Positions 17,830 to 30,535 are shown, counted from the first letter of the stretch. The stretch: DNA of 64,000 bases from an uncultured Bacteroidaceae bacterium (GCA_905235565.1 CAJOLR010000001.1:1-64000), one strand, 5' to 3'. Numbers and translations: made by a program. Notes: generated by a model not told the origin, from the letters alone.

Positions 17830-19167
17830 ATGGATTGGGAAAGACTCATTTCAGCCAAGCGTTTAGGGATGGAAGGCATAGAAACCGCTCACAAGGATGA
17901 CCGTTCGGCATTCCTGAGGGATTATGACCGGCTCATATTCTCCGCACCTTTCCGCCGGTTGCAGAACAAGACCCAGGTGTTTCCCCTGCCCGGCAGCGTA
18001 TTTGTACACAACCGTTTGACCCATAGCCTGGAGGTTGCATGCGTTGGCCGCTCATTAGGCAATAATGTAGCCCGCGGCATCTTACTTGAACATCCTGAAC
18101 TGGCCTCCTCAAACATATCTGAGATAGGCAATATAGTATCTGCCGCCTGCCTTGCCCATGACATGGGCAATCCACCGTTCGGACACTCTGGCGAAAAGGC
18201 AATTTCGGCCTATTTCACCGAAGGAAAGGGGCAATCCCTGAAACAACAGTTTTCTGACAGGCCTGGTCAGTGGACAGACATAATAAACTTTGAAGGAAAT
18301 GCCAATGCGTTCCGACTCCTGGCTCATCAGTTTATCGGCAGGCGTAAGGGAGGCTTTGCCATGACCTATTCAACCCTGGCGTCGATAGTAAAATATCCCT
18401 ATGCTTCGATACTGGCAAACGGCAGGCACAAATTCGGATTCTTTGACAGCGAAGCTCCCATTTATGCCAAAATTGCCGATGAATTGGGCATATTACGTAT
18501 TTCAGGACCGGATGAACCTCTCAAATATGTGCGTTATCCGCTGGTATGGCTGGTTGAAGCAGCCGATGACATATGCTACCTTCTGATGGACCTTGAGGAT
18601 GCTCACAAGCTCAAGCTCCTCTCTACAGACAATACCGTCAGTCTGATGATGGATTTTCTTGAGCCCACAGAACAGGACCATGCCAGAAGCATAATCGGAA
18701 TGGTGACCGATGTCAACGAGCAGGTCTCTTATCTCAGGTCAAAGCTGGTAGGCATTCTGGTTGAAGAGTGCACACAGGTCTTCCTGGAGAATGAGAAGGC
18801 AATCCTGGATGGTACATTCAACGGCTCATTGATTAAACACATCAGCCCTACTCCCAGAGAAGCTTACAGCCGCCTGGCCGATCTCTCCATCCGGAAAATA
18901 TACCGGTCGAGGGATGTGCTTGAGGTGGAGCTGGCCGGTTTCCGCATCATAAGCACTCTTTTGGACCTGATGGTTGAAGCCGTACTGAATCCCGAACGTG
19001 AGTACTCCAAGCTGTTGATCGGCCGCGTCTCAAGCCAATATGACATCAATGCCACTGATATTTACAACCGTATCCAAGCGGTTCTGGACTACATAAGCGG
19101 CATGACCGATGTCTATGCATTGGACATATACCGGAAGATCAACGGGAACAGCCTGCCAGCTGTATAA
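17830..19167 (+). CDS. dgt: dGTP triphosphohydrolase (HD domain)
   Basis: RRLQNKTQVFPLPGSVFVHNRLTHSLEVACVGRSLG, ACLAHDMGNPPFGHSGE. Confidence 0.93.
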   Translation: MDWERLISAKRLGMEGIETAHKDDRSAFLRDYDRLIFSAPFRRLQNKTQVFPLPGSVFVHNRLTHSLEVACVGRSLGNNVARGILLEHPELASSNISEIGNIVSAACLAHDMGNPPFGHSGEKAISAYFTEGKGQSLKQQFSDRPGQWTDIINFEGNANAFRLLAHQFIGRRKGGFAMTYSTLASIVKYPYASILANGRHKFGFFDSEAPIYAKIADELGILRISGPDEPLKYVRYPLVWLVEAADDICYLLMDLEDAHKLKLLSTDNTVSLMMDFLEPTEQDHARSIIGMVTDVNEQVSYLRSKLVGILVEECTQVFLENEKAILDGTFNGSLIKHISPTPREAYSRLADLSIRKIYRSRDVLEVELAGFRIISTLLDLMVEAVLNPEREYSKLLIGRVSSQYDINATDIYNRIQAVLDYISGMTDVYALDIYRKINGNSLPAV

Positions 19168-19170
19168 GAC

Positions 19171-19205
19171 AGAACGGGGTGACGCTCAAGACACCACCCC
19201 GTTCT
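19171..19205. terminator. Probable bidirectional terminator between dgt and rpoC
   Basis: 11-bp perfect stem AGAACGGGGTG...CACCCCGTTCT in the convergent gap; weak flanking T tracts. Confidence 0.6.
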
Positions 19206-19220
19206 TACTATCAAGTATAA

Positions 19221-22200
19221 TCAATCTTCTTTAGCAGGGAGATTCATATCAAGGAAATTGTTGCGTGATGCCTGAAGGCGCTCGTACTCCTCCTTGTCAC
19301 CCACAATAATCTTCTCGAACTCACGCAGACCTGTTCCGGCAGGAATCAGGTGACCGCAGATAACGTTCTCCTTCATACCCAGCAGACTGTCGCTCTTACC
19401 GTTGATGGCAGCCTCATTCAGAACCTTTGTGGTCTCCTGGAATGATGCGGCAGACATGAAGCTCTGGGTGGCCAAAGCAGCACGTGTAATACCCTGCAGG
19501 ATCTGAGTAGAAGTAGCAGGACGTGCCTCCTGTGCCTGAACAAGCTTGAGGTCCTTACGCTTGAGCATTGAGTTCTCGTCGCGCAGCTTGCGTGCTGTTA
19601 CCATCTGACCTGCAAACAGATTCTCACTGTCACCCGGATCAGTTACCACGAACTTACCCCAGATGCGGTCATTCTCCTCCATGAACTCCAGCTTGTCTAC
19701 AACCTGCTGTGCCAGGAAACGGGTATCGCCCGGCTCGTCAATCTCAACCTTACGCATCATCTGACGAACAATAATCTCAAAGTGTTTGTCATTGATCTTA
19801 ACACCCTGCAGACGATATACATCCTGAACCTCGTTCACAATATACTCCTGAACGGCAGTGGGACCCTTAATGGCAAGAATATCACTCGGAGTGATGGCAC
19901 CGTCGGACAGAGGAGTTCCGGCGCGTACATAGTCGCCCTCCTGAACCAGGATCTGCTTGGAGAGGGCTACCAGATACTTGCGCTCATCATCTGTACGTGA
20001 CACCACCGAGATCTCACGGTTACCACGCTTGATCTTACCCATGTGAACTGTACCGTCTATTTCAGATACTACAGCGGGATTGGACGGGTTACGTGCCTCG
20101 AACAGCTCTGTGACACGGGGCAGACCACCAGTGATATCACCAGCCTTACCCTGAACGCGCGGAATCTTGACAAGGATATCACCGGCTGCAAGTTCCTGAC
20201 CATCCTTTATGACCACGTGACCGCCTACCGGCAGGTTGTAAGAACGGAGCACCTCTCCCTTAGGTCCGATGATATCGGCCGACGGAATCTTGGTCCTGTC
20301 CTTGGTCTCTGTGATAATGATCTCCTCAAGGCCGGTAGCCTCATCGGATTCAATCTTATATGTTACGTTAGCGATAACGTCCGTAAGCTTAACCTTACCG
20401 GCAACCTCAGTGATGATAAGAGCGTTGAACGGATCCCATGTAGCTATCATATCACCCTTCTTTACAGTTGCACCGCTCTTGACAAAGAGTTTTGAACCGT
20501 AAGGCAGGTTGTGTGTAGAAAGGGCAATACCCGTGTTCTCATCAATGAACTTGGCTTCGCCCAGACGTCCTACTACGATCTGTACCTTGCTGCCGTCATC
20601 ATTCAAAGCATCTACTGTACGAAGCTCCTCAAACTCGATGCGGCAGTCATACTTGGCTGTCAGGCTTGAATTGGCTGCAATGTTAGATGCAGTACCACCG
20701 GCGTGGAATGTACGCAGTGTAAGCTGTGTACCAGGCTCACCGATTGACTGGGCTGCAATAACGCCCACAGCCTCACCCTTCTCAACCAGACGGCCTGTAG
20801 CCAGGTTACGTCCGTAGCACTTGGCGCAGACACCGCGCTTGCTCTCACAGGTGAGTACTGAACGTATCTCAACACTCTCAATAGGTGACTCATCTATCTT
20901 TTTGGCAATATCCTCTGTTATAATCTCACCGTCGGCAACCAGAAGCTCACCGGTAGTAGGATGAATAACATCATGTACAGATACACGACCCAGAATACGC
21001 TCATATAGAGAAGCAACTACCTCCTCATTCTCCTTAAGGGCGGTGCATACAAGGCCACGCAGAGTACCGCAGTCCTCCTCGGTGATGATCACATCATGTG
21101 ATACGTCAACAAGACGACGTGTCAGATAACCGGCATCGGCTGTCTTAAGAGCGGTATCGGCCAGACCCTTACGGGCACCGTGAGTAGAGATGAAGTACTC
21201 CAGCACTGACAGACCCTCCTTGAAGTTTGAAAGGATCGGGTTCTCAATGATCTGTGCACCCTCGGCACCGGCTTTCTGAGGCTTGGCCATCAGACCACGC
21301 ATACCGGAAAGCTGACGTATCTGCTCCTTGGATCCACGGGCACCGGAATCAAGCATCATGTATACTGAGTTGAATCCCTGGTCATCGTTGGAGATGGTCT
21401 TCATCAGAACCTTTGACAGGTCCTCATTGACGTGTGTCCATACATCGATAACCTTGTTGTAACGCTCGTTATCGGTGATAAGACCCATGTTATACTCGGC
21501 CATGATACCCTCGACCTCCTCATTACCCTTGGCAACAAGTTCCTGCTTCTCCTTAGGAATGATGATATCGTTCAGGTTGAATGACAGACCACCCTGAAAA
21601 GCCATCTTGTATCCCAGGTTCTTGATTCCGTCCAGGAACTCGCAGGCGCGGGCTACACCAACCTTCTTGATTACGTCCGATATCAGGTCACGCAGAGTCT
21701 TCTTTGATATGATGTAGTTGATGTAACCAACCTCATCGGGTATCAACTCATTGACGATTACACGACCTACTGACGTCTCTACGAGATGAGTGATAGGACT
21801 GCCCTGCTCGTCAACGTCATTTACCATAACCTTGACAACGGCATGGATATCAACCTTACCCTCATTATAGGCAATCAGGGCCTCCTCAGGTCCGTAGAAT
21901 GTCAGACCCTCACCCTTAACCTTCTCTATATAGTTGCCATCGGAATCCTTGACTGAACGGCGCAGTTTGGTGATGTAGTACAGACCAAGTACCATATCCT
22001 GTGCTGGCACTGTGATAGGAGCGCCGTTGGCAGGATTCAGGATATTATGAGACTGCAGCATAAGCATCTGTGCCTCCAGGATAGCCTCGTTGCTGAGCGG
22101 GAGGTGTACAGCCATCTGGTCACCGTCAAAGTCGGCGTTGAAAGCTGTACATGCCAGCGGGTGCAGCTGAATGGCCTTACCCTCAATCATCTTTGGCTGG

Positions 22201-23564
22201 AATGCCTGGATACCCAGACGGTGAAGTGTAGGAGCACGGTTCAAAAGAACGGGGTGACCCTTCATTACATATTCCAGGATGTCCCAAACGATAGGATCCT
22301 TGCGGTCAACAATCTTCTTGGCAGACTTTACGGTCTTAACTATACCGCGCTCAATGAGCTTACGGATGATGAAAGGCTTGTATAGCTCGGCAGCCATCAG
22401 TTTAGGTATACCGCACTCACCCATCTTAAGCTCAGGACCTACAACGATAACCGAACGGGCTGAATAGTCGACACGCTTACCCAGAAGGTTCTGACGGAAA
22501 CGACCCTGCTTACCCTTGAGTGAGTCAGAGAGTGACTTGAGCGGACGGTTGGCCTCGCTCTTTACGGCGCTGGCCTTGCGGCTGTTGTCGAACAGACTGT
22601 CGACAGCCTCCTGGAGCATACGTTTCTCGTTACGCAGGATAACCTCAGGAGCCTTTATCTCTATAAGTCTCTTAAGACGGTTGTTACGGATTATGACCCT
22701 ACGATACAGCTCGTTCAGATCGGATGTGGCAAAACGGCCGCCATCCAGAGGAACCAGAGGACGCAATTCAGGAGGAGTAACCGGAACAACCTTGAGGATC
22801 ATCCACTCGGGGCGGTTGATCTCACGTGAAGAACGGAATGACTCCACAATCTGAAGGCGCTTCAGGGCCTCAGTCTTGCGCTGCATTGTGGTCTTCTCAT
22901 CATTGGCCTTCTCACGGAGCTGATATGAGAGCTTGTCCAGATCCAGCTTGCACAGCAGGTCATAGATAGCCTCGGCTCCCATCTTGGCTACAAACTTATC
23001 GGGATCATTGTCATCCAGCATCTGATTCTCCTTAGGCAGCTTGTCAAGGATATCCAGATACTCATCCTCTGTCAGCAGGATAGGATCCTCGGGCTTGCGG
23101 GTGTCACCAATGGGATCTTCCCAAACGCCCTTGTTGATAACGATATAGCGCTCGTAGTAAATGATTGAATCAAGCAGCTTGGTAGGTATACCCAGAAGAT
23201 AACCGATCTTGTTAGGAAGGGAACGGAAATACCAGATATGAGCCACAGGAACAACCAGCTGGATGTGTCCCATACGCTCACGGCGTACTTTCTTCTCCGT
23301 AACTTCGACACCGCAACGCTCGCACACGATACCTTTGTAACGGATTCTCTTGTACTTTCCGCAATGGCACTCATAATCCTTTACAGGACCGAATATGCGC
23401 TCGCAGAACAGACCGTCACGCTCAGGCTTGTAAGTGCGGTAGTTGATGGTCTCAGGCTTTAGAACCTCACCGCTGGAGTTTGTCAGAATCTCCTCGGGCG
23501 AAGCAAGACTGATGGTTATCTTTGAGAAATTGTTCTTGATCTTTGTATCTTTTTTGAAAGGCAT
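19221..23564 (-). CDS. rpoC: DNA-directed RNA polymerase subunit beta'
   Basis: [12 protein letters not shown] catalytic motif, zinc finger [23 protein letters not shown], 1447 aa. Confidence 0.99.
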   Translation of the reverse strand: MPFKKDTKIKNNFSKITISLASPEEILTNSSGEVLKPETINYRTYKPERDGLFCERIFGPVKDYECHCGKYKRIRYKGIVCERCGVEVTEKKVRRERMGHIQLVVPVAHIWYFRSLPNKIGYLLGIPTKLLDSIIYYERYIVINKGVWEDPIGDTRKPEDPILLTEDEYLDILDKLPKENQMLDDNDPDKFVAKMGAEAIYDLLCKLDLDKLSYQLREKANDEKTTMQRKTEALKRLQIVESFRSSREINRPEWMILKVVPVTPPELRPLVPLDGGRFATSDLNELYRRVIIRNNRLKRLIEIKAPEVILRNEKRMLQEAVDSLFDNSRKASAVKSEANRPLKSLSDSLKGKQGRFRQNLLGKRVDYSARSVIVVGPELKMGECGIPKLMAAELYKPFIIRKLIERGIVKTVKSAKKIVDRKDPIVWDILEYVMKGHPVLLNRAPTLHRLGIQAFQPKMIEGKAIQLHPLACTAFNADFDGDQMAVHLPLSNEAILEAQMLMLQSHNILNPANGAPITVPAQDMVLGLYYITKLRRSVKDSDGNYIEKVKGEGLTFYGPEEALIAYNEGKVDIHAVVKVMVNDVDEQGSPITHLVETSVGRVIVNELIPDEVGYINYIISKKTLRDLISDVIKKVGVARACEFLDGIKNLGYKMAFQGGLSFNLNDIIIPKEKQELVAKGNEEVEGIMAEYNMGLITDNERYNKVIDVWTHVNEDLSKVLMKTISNDDQGFNSVYMMLDSGARGSKEQIRQLSGMRGLMAKPQKAGAEGAQIIENPILSNFKEGLSVLEYFISTHGARKGLADTALKTADAGYLTRRLVDVSHDVIITEEDCGTLRGLVCTALKENEEVVASLYERILGRVSVHDVIHPTTGELLVADGEIITEDIAKKIDESPIESVEIRSVLTCESKRGVCAKCYGRNLATGRLVEKGEAVGVIAAQSIGEPGTQLTLRTFHAGGTASNIAANSSLTAKYDCRIEFEELRTVDALNDDGSKVQIVVGRLGEAKFIDENTGIALSTHNLPYGSKLFVKSGATVKKGDMIATWDPFNALIITEVAGKVKLTDVIANVTYKIESDEATGLEEIIITETKDRTKIPSADIIGPKGEVLRSYNLPVGGHVVIKDGQELAAGDILVKIPRVQGKAGDITGGLPRVTELFEARNPSNPAVVSEIDGTVHMGKIKRGNREISVVSRTDDERKYLVALSKQILVQEGDYVRAGTPLSDGAITPSDILAIKGPTAVQEYIVNEVQDVYRLQGVKINDKHFEIIVRQMMRKVEIDEPGDTRFLAQQVVDKLEFMEENDRIWGKFVVTDPGDSENLFAGQMVTARKLRDENSMLKRKDLKLVQAQEARPATSTQILQGITRAALATQSFMSAASFQETTKVLNEAAINGKSDSLLGMKENVICGHLIPAGTGLREFEKIIVGDKEEYERLQASRNNFLDMNLPAKED

Positions 23565-23587
23565 AGCTTCTTACTTTTTAATGGTGA

Positions 23588-26500
23588 TTACTCAAGATTG
23601 ATGCTAAGACCCAGACCACGCAACTCATGCAAGAGCACGTTGAGTGATTCGGGGATGCCTGGGGTAGGCATCGGATCACCTTTCACAATAGCCTCATAAG
23701 CCTTTGAACGGCCGGTCACATCATCAGACTTGATAGTCAGGATCTCCTGCAGCACATGGCTGGCACCGAATGCCTCAAGAGCCCAAACCTCCATCTCACC
23801 GAAACGCTGACCACCGAACTGGGCCTTACCGCCAAGCGGCTGCTGAGTGATAAGAGAGTACGGTCCGATAGAACGGGCATGCATCTTGTCCTCGACCATA
23901 TGACCCAGCTTAAGCATATAGGTAACACCTACTGTTGCGCACTGGTCAAACGGCTCGCCTGTACCTCCGTCATAAAGCTGTGTCTTACCGTAGCGCGGCA
24001 GACCAGCCTTGTCAGTCCACTCATTCAGGTCATCAATGGTAGCACCATCAAAGATAGGTGTAGCGAACTTGACACCAAGTTCACGTCCTGCATGACCAAG
24101 TACTGTCTCGAATATCTGACCGATGTTCATACGTGAAGGCACGCCCAGCGGGTTCAGGACGATATCAACGGGAGTACCATCGGCCAGGAACGGCATATCC
24201 TCCTGCTTAACCACGCGTGACACGATACCCTTGTTACCGTGACGACCGGCCATCTTGTCACCTACACCGATCTTACGCTTCTTGGCAACGTAAACCTTGG
24301 CCATCTGGATGATACCTGAAGGCAGTTCATCACCGATGGTAAGTGCAAATTTCTTACGCTTGTTCTCGGCGTCATACTCCTTGTACTTACGCAGGAAGTT
24401 TACGATCAGCTTTGATATCAGCTCATTGGAATGCTCATCGGATGTCCAGCTGTCAGACTGGACTGATGAATAGTCAATGGCCTCAAGTATCTGCTTGCTG
24501 AAACGCTGTCCCTTTGGAACAACCTCAGTGCCAAGCAGGTCAAATATGCCCTGTGATGTCTTGTTGGTGGTAAGAGTCATGAGTTTCTTGACAAGAATGC
24601 CCTTAAGCTCATTCACCTTATCCTCAAACTCTACGTCAATCATCGGCAGACGGGCCTTGTCGGCCTGACGGGAACTGCGGGTCTTGATGGCGCGTGCAAA
24701 TAGCTTCTTGTCTATTACAACACCCTTAAGTGAAGGTGAAGCCTTGAGTGAAGCATCCTTAACGTCACCAGCCTTGTCACCGAAAATGGCGCGCAGCAGT
24801 TTCTCTTCAGGTGAAGGATCGGACTCTCCCTTAGGAGTGATCTTACCGATCAGGATATCACCCGGCTGGATGTAAGCACCGATACGTACTATACCGTTCT
24901 CATCCAGGTCCTTGGTGGCATCATCACTGACGTTAGGTATATCATTGGTGAGTTCCTCCATGCCGCGTTTGGTCTCGCGGACTTCAAGGATGAACTCCTC
25001 GACATGTACAGAAGTAAGGATATCCTCGCGGACCACGCGCTCGTTCAGAACGATGGCATCCTCATAATTGTAACCCTTCCAAGGCATGTAAGCCACCAGC
25101 AGGTTCTTACCAAGTGCCAACTCACCGTTCTGGGTTGAGTAACCCTCGGTAAGGATGTCACCGGCCTTTACGCGCTGACCAACCTCGCAGATAGGACGCA
25201 GGTCAATGGTCATGTTCTGGTTGGTACGACGGAACTTAGGAAGCTTGTACTCCTTCTCGGCGGGTTCAAAGCTTACGAACTCCTCATCCTCGGTACGGTC
25301 ATACAATATCCGGATAACCGAAGCATCCACGTAGGTAACCACTCCTTCTCCCTCGGCGGTTATCTGAGTACGCGAATCCTCGGCAAGCTGTTTCTCAATA
25401 CCGGTTCCTACAATAGGAGCCTCGGTACGCATCAGAGGAACTGCCTGACGCATCATGTTAGATCCCATCAGGGCACGGTTGGCGTCATCGTGCTCCAGGA
25501 ACGGAATCAGAGCGGCAGCGATTGAAGCAATCTGCTGTGGCGATACGTCCATAAGCTCTACCTCATCTGGCGGAACAACCGGGAAGTCAGCATCGCGACG
25601 GGCCTTGACGCGGTTACGGATGAACTTGCCGTTCTCATCGTAAGGAGCATTACCCTGACCGATGATTACACCCTCCTCTTCTTCGGCTGTGAGATACTTG
25701 ACCTCATCGTTGTTAAGGTTCACATGGCAATCCTTGACCTTACGGTAAGGAGTCTCGATGAAGCCCAGGTCATTGATCTTTGCGTAGATGCAAAGAGAAG
25801 AGATAAGACCGATGTTTGGTCCTTCAGGAGTCTCGATCGGGCAGAGACGGCCATAATGTGTATAGTGTACGTCACGGACCTCGAATCCGGCACGCTCACG
25901 AGACAGACCGCCAGGTCCCAGAGCGGACATACGGCGCTTGTGAGTGATCTCGGCCAGAGGATTGGTCTGGTCCATGAACTGTGACAGTGCGTTGGTTCCA
26001 AAGAACGAGTTGATCACAGCCGATACTGTCTTGGCGTTGATGAGGTCGGTCGGAGTGAAGACCTCATTATCACGTACGTTCATGCGCTCGCGTATAGTGC
26101 GGGCCATACGGGCCAGACCTACAGCAAACTGATTGGACAGCTGCTCGCCGACGGTACGTACACGACGGTTAGACAGGTGGTCGATATCATCAACCACTGC
26201 GTGTGAGTTTACAAGTTCAATAAGATACTTGATGATCTCAATGATATCCTCCTTGGTAAGTACACCGATGCTCATGTCGGTGGTAAGACCAAGCTTGCGG
26301 TTAACGCGATAGCGTCCAACCTCACCCAGGTCATAGCGCTTCTCTGAGAAGAAAAGGTTGTTTATGACCTCACGTGCGCTTGAGTCATCAGCGGGATCGG
26401 CATTACGCAGCTGACGGTAGATATAGAGAACAGCCTCCTTCTCCGAGTTGCATGGATCCTTCTGCAGGGTGTTGAATATGATAGAATAGTCTGACTGACC

Positions 26501-27400
26501 CTCGGTCTCCTTATGCAGGAGGATAGTCTCCAGACCTGACTCCAGAATATCGTTGATGTTATCCTCGTTCAGTTCGGCCTCACGGTCAACCACCACTTCG
26601 TGACGGTCAATTGAAACAACCTCGCCGGTATCTGAATCCACAAAGTCCTCAATGCGTGTCCTAAGGACTCTTGCGGCAAGTTTGCGTCCTATGCACTTCT
26701 TCAGATTGGTCTTGTTGACCTTTACCTCCTCGGCCAGGTCAAATATATCCACTATGTCCTTATCGGTCTCAAATCCGATGGCACGGAGCAATGTTGTGAC
26801 AGGGAGTTTCTTCTTACGGTCGATGTAGGCGTACATCACGTTGTTGATGTCGGTAGCAAACTCGATCCATGAACCTTTGAACGGGATGATACGGGCCGAA
26901 TAGAGCTGTGTTCCGTTAGAGTGGACACTCTGTCCGAAGAACACGCCGGGTGAACGGTGCAGCTGTGAAACCACAACACGCTCGGCGCCGTTGATAACGA
27001 ATGTACCCTGTGCGGTCATGTACGGAATCGGGCCAAGGAAAACATCCTGTATCACTGTATCAAAATCCTCGTGATCGGGATCGGTGCAATACAGTTTCAG
27101 CTTGGCCTTCAAAGGTACGCTATAGGTCAGGCCATGCTCCAGACACTCTTCGATAGTGTAGCGGGGCGGGTCGATGTAATAGTCCAGAAATTCCAGAACG
27201 AAATTGTTCCTGGTGTCTGCTATGGGGAAGTTCTCTGAGAATACTTTGTAGAGTCCTTCGTTCTTGCGCTTTTCAGGTGGTGTGTCCAACTGAAGGAAAT
27301 CCTTGAATGATTTGAGCTGAACCTCAAGGAAATCAGGACACGGCATCGGATTCCTTACGGAAGCGAAATTAATTCTCTGATTATCTGTGTTTGAAGACAT
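23588..27400 (-). CDS. rpoB: DNA-directed RNA polymerase subunit beta
   Basis: [53 protein letters not shown]; 1270 aa. Confidence 0.99.
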   Translation of the reverse strand: MSSNTDNQRINFASVRNPMPCPDFLEVQLKSFKDFLQLDTPPEKRKNEGLYKVFSENFPIADTRNNFVLEFLDYYIDPPRYTIEECLEHGLTYSVPLKAKLKLYCTDPDHEDFDTVIQDVFLGPIPYMTAQGTFVINGAERVVVSQLHRSPGVFFGQSVHSNGTQLYSARIIPFKGSWIEFATDINNVMYAYIDRKKKLPVTTLLRAIGFETDKDIVDIFDLAEEVKVNKTNLKKCIGRKLAARVLRTRIEDFVDSDTGEVVSIDRHEVVVDREAELNEDNINDILESGLETILLHKETEGQSDYSIIFNTLQKDPCNSEKEAVLYIYRQLRNADPADDSSAREVINNLFFSEKRYDLGEVGRYRVNRKLGLTTDMSIGVLTKEDIIEIIKYLIELVNSHAVVDDIDHLSNRRVRTVGEQLSNQFAVGLARMARTIRERMNVRDNEVFTPTDLINAKTVSAVINSFFGTNALSQFMDQTNPLAEITHKRRMSALGPGGLSRERAGFEVRDVHYTHYGRLCPIETPEGPNIGLISSLCIYAKINDLGFIETPYRKVKDCHVNLNNDEVKYLTAEEEEGVIIGQGNAPYDENGKFIRNRVKARRDADFPVVPPDEVELMDVSPQQIASIAAALIPFLEHDDANRALMGSNMMRQAVPLMRTEAPIVGTGIEKQLAEDSRTQITAEGEGVVTYVDASVIRILYDRTEDEEFVSFEPAEKEYKLPKFRRTNQNMTIDLRPICEVGQRVKAGDILTEGYSTQNGELALGKNLLVAYMPWKGYNYEDAIVLNERVVREDILTSVHVEEFILEVRETKRGMEELTNDIPNVSDDATKDLDENGIVRIGAYIQPGDILIGKITPKGESDPSPEEKLLRAIFGDKAGDVKDASLKASPSLKGVVIDKKLFARAIKTRSSRQADKARLPMIDVEFEDKVNELKGILVKKLMTLTTNKTSQGIFDLLGTEVVPKGQRFSKQILEAIDYSSVQSDSWTSDEHSNELISKLIVNFLRKYKEYDAENKRKKFALTIGDELPSGIIQMAKVYVAKKRKIGVGDKMAGRHGNKGIVSRVVKQEDMPFLADGTPVDIVLNPLGVPSRMNIGQIFETVLGHAGRELGVKFATPIFDGATIDDLNEWTDKAGLPRYGKTQLYDGGTGEPFDQCATVGVTYMLKLGHMVEDKMHARSIGPYSLITQQPLGGKAQFGGQRFGEMEVWALEAFGASHVLQEILTIKSDDVTGRSKAYEAIVKGDPMPTPGIPESLNVLLHELRGLGLSINLE

Positions 27401-27444
27401 ATAGGGGAGGTTAATAGGGAACTTGATTCTTTAACGCACAAAAA

Positions 27445-27496
27445 GGTTAAGCACCCTAGACAGTCCCAGATGGACTGCCGTCGGGGTTACTTAACC
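27445..27496 (-). promoter_or_regulatory. Nested hairpin in the rplL-rpoB gap (attenuator- or processing-site-like)
   Basis: Minus strand: GGTTAAG-TA-ACCC...GCAGTCC..GGACTG...TA-GGGT-G-CTTAACC followed by TTTTT. Confidence 0.65.
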
Positions 27497-27501
27497 GTTT
27501 T

Positions 27502-27519
27502 ACCTGCATTTAGGCAGGT
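27502..27519 (-). promoter_or_regulatory. Small hairpin downstream of rplL
   Basis: ACCTGC-6 nt-GCAGGT perfect stem. Confidence 0.5.
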
Positions 27520-27530
27520 CTCCAAAGAAG

Positions 27531-27908
27531 TTACTTAAGTTCTACTTCTGCGCCAGCCTCTTCCAGAGTCTTCTTCATTGACTCGGCTTCGTTCTTGGCG
27601 AGACCTTCCTTAACTACACTGGGAGCAGCGTCAACAAGATCCTTAGCCTCCTTCAGACCAAGACCGCAAGCCTCCTTGACTGCCTTAACGACAGCAAGCT
27701 TGTTTGCGCCAAAGCCCTTCAGTACTACGTCGAATGAAGACTTCTCCTCTGCAGCCTCAGCAGCGGCAGCAGGACCAGCAGCAGCTACAGCTACAGCTGC
27801 GGCAGCGGGTTCAATTCCATATTCATCCTTCAGGATGGTTGCGAGTTCGTTGACCTCCTTAACGGTAAGGTTAACCAGTTCTTCTGCTAATGCTTTCAAA
27901 TCAGCCAT
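27531..27908 (-). CDS. rplL: 50S ribosomal protein L7/L12
   Basis: [44 protein letters not shown]. Confidence 0.98.
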   Translation of the reverse strand: MADLKALAEELVNLTVKEVNELATILKDEYGIEPAAAAVAVAAAGPAAAAEAAEEKSSFDVVLKGFGANKLAVVKAVKEACGLGLKEAKDLVDAAPSVVKEGLAKNEAESMKKTLEEAGAEVELK

Positions 27909-27950
27909 TGTTGTATAATTTTAATAGGTTTGTTACTTTGTTTTGAATAA

Positions 27951-28475
27951 TTAGTTCTCTCTTTCTCCAAGGGTCTTGAGGACTCCGTGGATGGTGTTTG
28001 CACCAGACTGCAGAGCAGAAATGACGTTCTTGGCCGGTGACTGCAGGAGTGCAATGACATCGGCGATGAGCTCCTTCTTGCTCTTGATATTGACCAGAGC
28101 CTCCAGCTGGTTTGCTCCAATATAGAAACTCTCCTCTGCGTAAGCAGCCTTAAGGCCCGGGATACCGGTTTTCTTATCAGAAACCTCCTTCAGCAGTTTG
28201 GCAGGAGCGTTGGCTGTGTTGGCCAGCATCAGAGCTGTAGTACCCTTGAGAGAGTCATACAGGGGTGAGTAATCAACATCCAGCTGTTCCAATGCCTTCT
28301 GAAGGAGAGTGTTCTTGACAACAACCATCTTAACCTCATTCTTGAAGCACTTTCTGCGAAGGTCGCTTGTAGCCGATGAATTGAGACCGGTTACGTCAAC
28401 CAGGTAGAGAGCGGAGTAGCTCTGAATGGTCTGCTTAAGAGACTCTATTACAAGTGCTTTATTTTCTTTCTTCAT
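27951..28475 (-). CDS. rplJ: 50S ribosomal protein L10
   Basis: Family sequence and conserved position between rplA and rplL. Confidence 0.96.
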   Translation of the reverse strand: MKKENKALVIESLKQTIQSYSALYLVDVTGLNSSATSDLRRKCFKNEVKMVVVKNTLLQKALEQLDVDYSPLYDSLKGTTALMLANTANAPAKLLKEVSDKKTGIPGLKAAYAEESFYIGANQLEALVNIKSKKELIADVIALLQSPAKNVISALQSGANTIHGVLKTLGEREN

Positions 28476-28487
28476 GATTGTCAGTTA

Positions 28488-29183
28488 TTAATCGTCAAGT
28501 GACTTGGTATCGATCTTGATACCCTTGCTCATAGTACTTGAAAGATAAAGGCTCTTGATATAGGTACCCTTAGCTGCAGAAGGTTTCAGTTTGATGATAG
28601 TATCAATGAACTCCTTTGCGTTCTCTCTGATAGCATCGGCAGTGAAAGATACCTTGCCGATTGAAGTGTGGACAATACCGCTCTTGTCAACCTTGAAGTC
28701 AATCTTACCTTGTTTGACCTCCTTGACAGCCTTGGCAACGTCCATTGTTACTGTACCGCTCTTGGGGTTAGGCATGAGTCCACGGGGACCCAGTACACGG
28801 CCAAGAGGACCAAGCTTACCCATGAGGGCAGGCTGAGTGATGATGACGTCAACGTCAGTCCAACCACCCTTGATCTTCTCGATGTACTCCTCAAAACCTA
28901 CATAGTCAGCACCAGCCTCCTTTGCAGCTGCCTCCTGATCGGGAGTGCAGAGAGCAAGAACTCTGGTAACCTTACCTGTGCCGTTAGGAAGAGACACCAC
29001 GCCACGGACCATCTGGTTGGCCTTACGGGGATCAACACCAAGACGGACATCAATGTCTACTGATGCGTCAAACTTAGTGGTGGTGATATCCTTGACCAGC
29101 TGAGATGCCTCCTTGAGGGTATATGCCTTGCCGGCTTCTATCTTAGAAGCGACACTCTTTTGGTTTTTAGTCAGTTTACCCAT
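28488..29183 (-). CDS. rplA: 50S ribosomal protein L1
   Basis: [45 protein letters not shown]. Confidence 0.98.
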   Translation of the reverse strand: MGKLTKNQKSVASKIEAGKAYTLKEASQLVKDITTTKFDASVDIDVRLGVDPRKANQMVRGVVSLPNGTGKVTRVLALCTPDQEAAAKEAGADYVGFEEYIEKIKGGWTDVDVIITQPALMGKLGPLGRVLGPRGLMPNPKSGTVTMDVAKAVKEVKQGKIDFKVDKSGIVHTSIGKVSFTADAIRENAKEFIDTIIKLKPSAAKGTYIKSLYLSSTMSKGIKIDTKSLDD

Positions 29184-29215
29184 TTCTTAAAACATTTTTA
29201 AGTGAATGCCAGGAT

Positions 29216-29641
29216 TTAGTCCTTGACTGTGATTCCCATGCTTCTTGCGGTACCGGCTACCATAGAGATAGCTGATTCCAGTGTGAAACAGTTCAGGTCG
29301 GGCATCTTGTCCTGAGCAATCGCTTCTACCTGAGCCTTGGTTACTGAAGCTACTTTCTTACGGTTAGGTTCGGGTGAACCGCCCTTAGCCCTTGAAGCCT
29401 CAAGCAACTGGATGGCTACAGGAGGAGTCTTGATGACAAAGTCAAATGATTTATCACTGTAATAAGTGATGATCACTGGCAGAGTCTTTCCTGATTTGTC
29501 CTGGGTTCTGGCGTTGAACTGCTTGCAAAACTCCATTATGTTCAAGCCCTTTGAACCGAGAGCCGGTCCTACGGGAGGTGATGGGTTTGCTGCGCCTCCT
29601 TTAATCTGCAATTTGATTAATCCAGCAACTTCTTTTGCCAT
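29216..29641 (-). CDS. rplK: 50S ribosomal protein L11
   Basis: [38 protein letters not shown]. Confidence 0.98.
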   Translation of the reverse strand: MAKEVAGLIKLQIKGGAANPSPPVGPALGSKGLNIMEFCKQFNARTQDKSGKTLPVIITYYSDKSFDFVIKTPPVAIQLLEASRAKGGSPEPNRKKVASVTKAQVEAIAQDKMPDLNCFTLESAISMVAGTARSMGITVKD

Positions 29642-29699
29642 TTTCCAAAAAATTATATGTGAACACTATACGGAAAAGGTAAACCTGGTAACAGGCGGT

Positions 29700-30242
29700 T
29701 TACATCTTTTCCACTTGCATAAAACCAAGATCTATAGGGGTCTTGCGACCAAAGATCTTGACCATGACCTTGAGCTTCTTCTTTTGATCGTCAACCTCTT
29801 CAATAACACCATTGAAGCCTGAAAACGGTCCGAAGGTAACCTTCACGGTTTCGCCTACCGTGTACGGTACAAGAACCTCCTCCTGCGTCTCTTCCAGTTC
29901 ATTCGCTGAACCGAGAATCCTGCTCACTTCTGAGGGACGGAGAGGCGTGGGATTATCCATGCCACCAAGAAAACCCAAAACGTTGGGGCAGCTTCTGAGG
30001 CGTTGCTTAATCTCTCCTACCAGGGCTGCCTCTACGAGTACATAACCCGGAAGATAGCTACGCTCCTTAACGACACGCTTGCCGTTCTGGATCTTCACAA
30101 CCTTCTCAGTAGGAATAAGCACCTGAGCAATGTAATCCTCAAGCTTGTTATTGCGGGCATCGGCCTCAAGATATTCCTTTACCTTGAGTTCCTTGCCGCT
30201 GATAGCCTTAAGGACATACCATTTCTTCTCCAACTCTGCCAT
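29700..30242 (-). CDS. nusG: Transcription termination/antitermination protein NusG
   Basis: KKWYVLKAISGKELKVKEYLE; KOW GETVKVTFGPFSGFNGVIEEVDDQKKKLKVMVKIFGRKTPIDLGFMQVEKM. Confidence 0.97.
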   Translation of the reverse strand: MAELEKKWYVLKAISGKELKVKEYLEADARNNKLEDYIAQVLIPTEKVVKIQNGKRVVKERSYLPGYVLVEAALVGEIKQRLRSCPNVLGFLGGMDNPTPLRPSEVSRILGSANELEETQEEVLVPYTVGETVKVTFGPFSGFNGVIEEVDDQKKKLKVMVKIFGRKTPIDLGFMQVEKM

Positions 30243-30252
30243 TTCTCAACGA

Positions 30253-30444
30253 TTAGGGATAAATGATATTTGACATTATCACCTGGAAGCATTTATCCAT
30301 GAGGTAAACCACGACAGCAATCATCAGGGAAGCAACTAAAACGATGACTGCGCTGCTGGCCAGTTCTTTGCCAGTGGGCCATGTTGTCTTATGGACAAGC
30401 TCGTTGTAAGATTCCTTACAGTTATGAATAAAATTCTTGAACAT
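30253..30444 (-). CDS. secE: Preprotein translocase subunit SecE
   Basis: Short protein MFKNFIHNCKESYNELVHKTTWPTGKELASSAVIVLVASLMIAVVVYLMD; start trimmed from the track ORF, which runs into tRNA-Trp. Confidence 0.92.
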   Translation of the reverse strand: MFKNFIHNCKESYNELVHKTTWPTGKELASSAVIVLVASLMIAVVVYLMDKCFQVIMSNIIYP

Positions 30445-30462
30445 AGTTCTTATTTCTACTTG

Positions 30463-30535
30463 CACGGGTGGAAAGGCTCGAACTCTCGACACTCGGTTTT
30501 GGAGACCGATGCTCTACCAACTGAGCTACACCCGT
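30463..30535 (-). tRNA. tRNA-Trp (CCA anticodon)
   Basis: Cloverleaf ACGGGTGTAGCTCAGTTGGTAGAGCATCGGTCTCCAAAACCGAGTGTCGAGAGTTCGAGCCTTTCCACCCGTG; CTCCAAA anticodon loop. Confidence 0.95.

Noticed and set aside
20043-20495. 150-aa plus-strand ORF
   Set aside because: Antisense to rpoC; shadow ORF.
25900-26060. Rifampicin-resistance substitutions in rpoB
   Set aside because: The cluster I region reads [28 protein letters not shown], consistent with wild type at the main resistance positions.
30445-30492. Extended N-terminus of the secE ORF
   Set aside because: The upstream codons lie in or next to tRNA-Trp; the family start MFKNFIHNC is at 30444.
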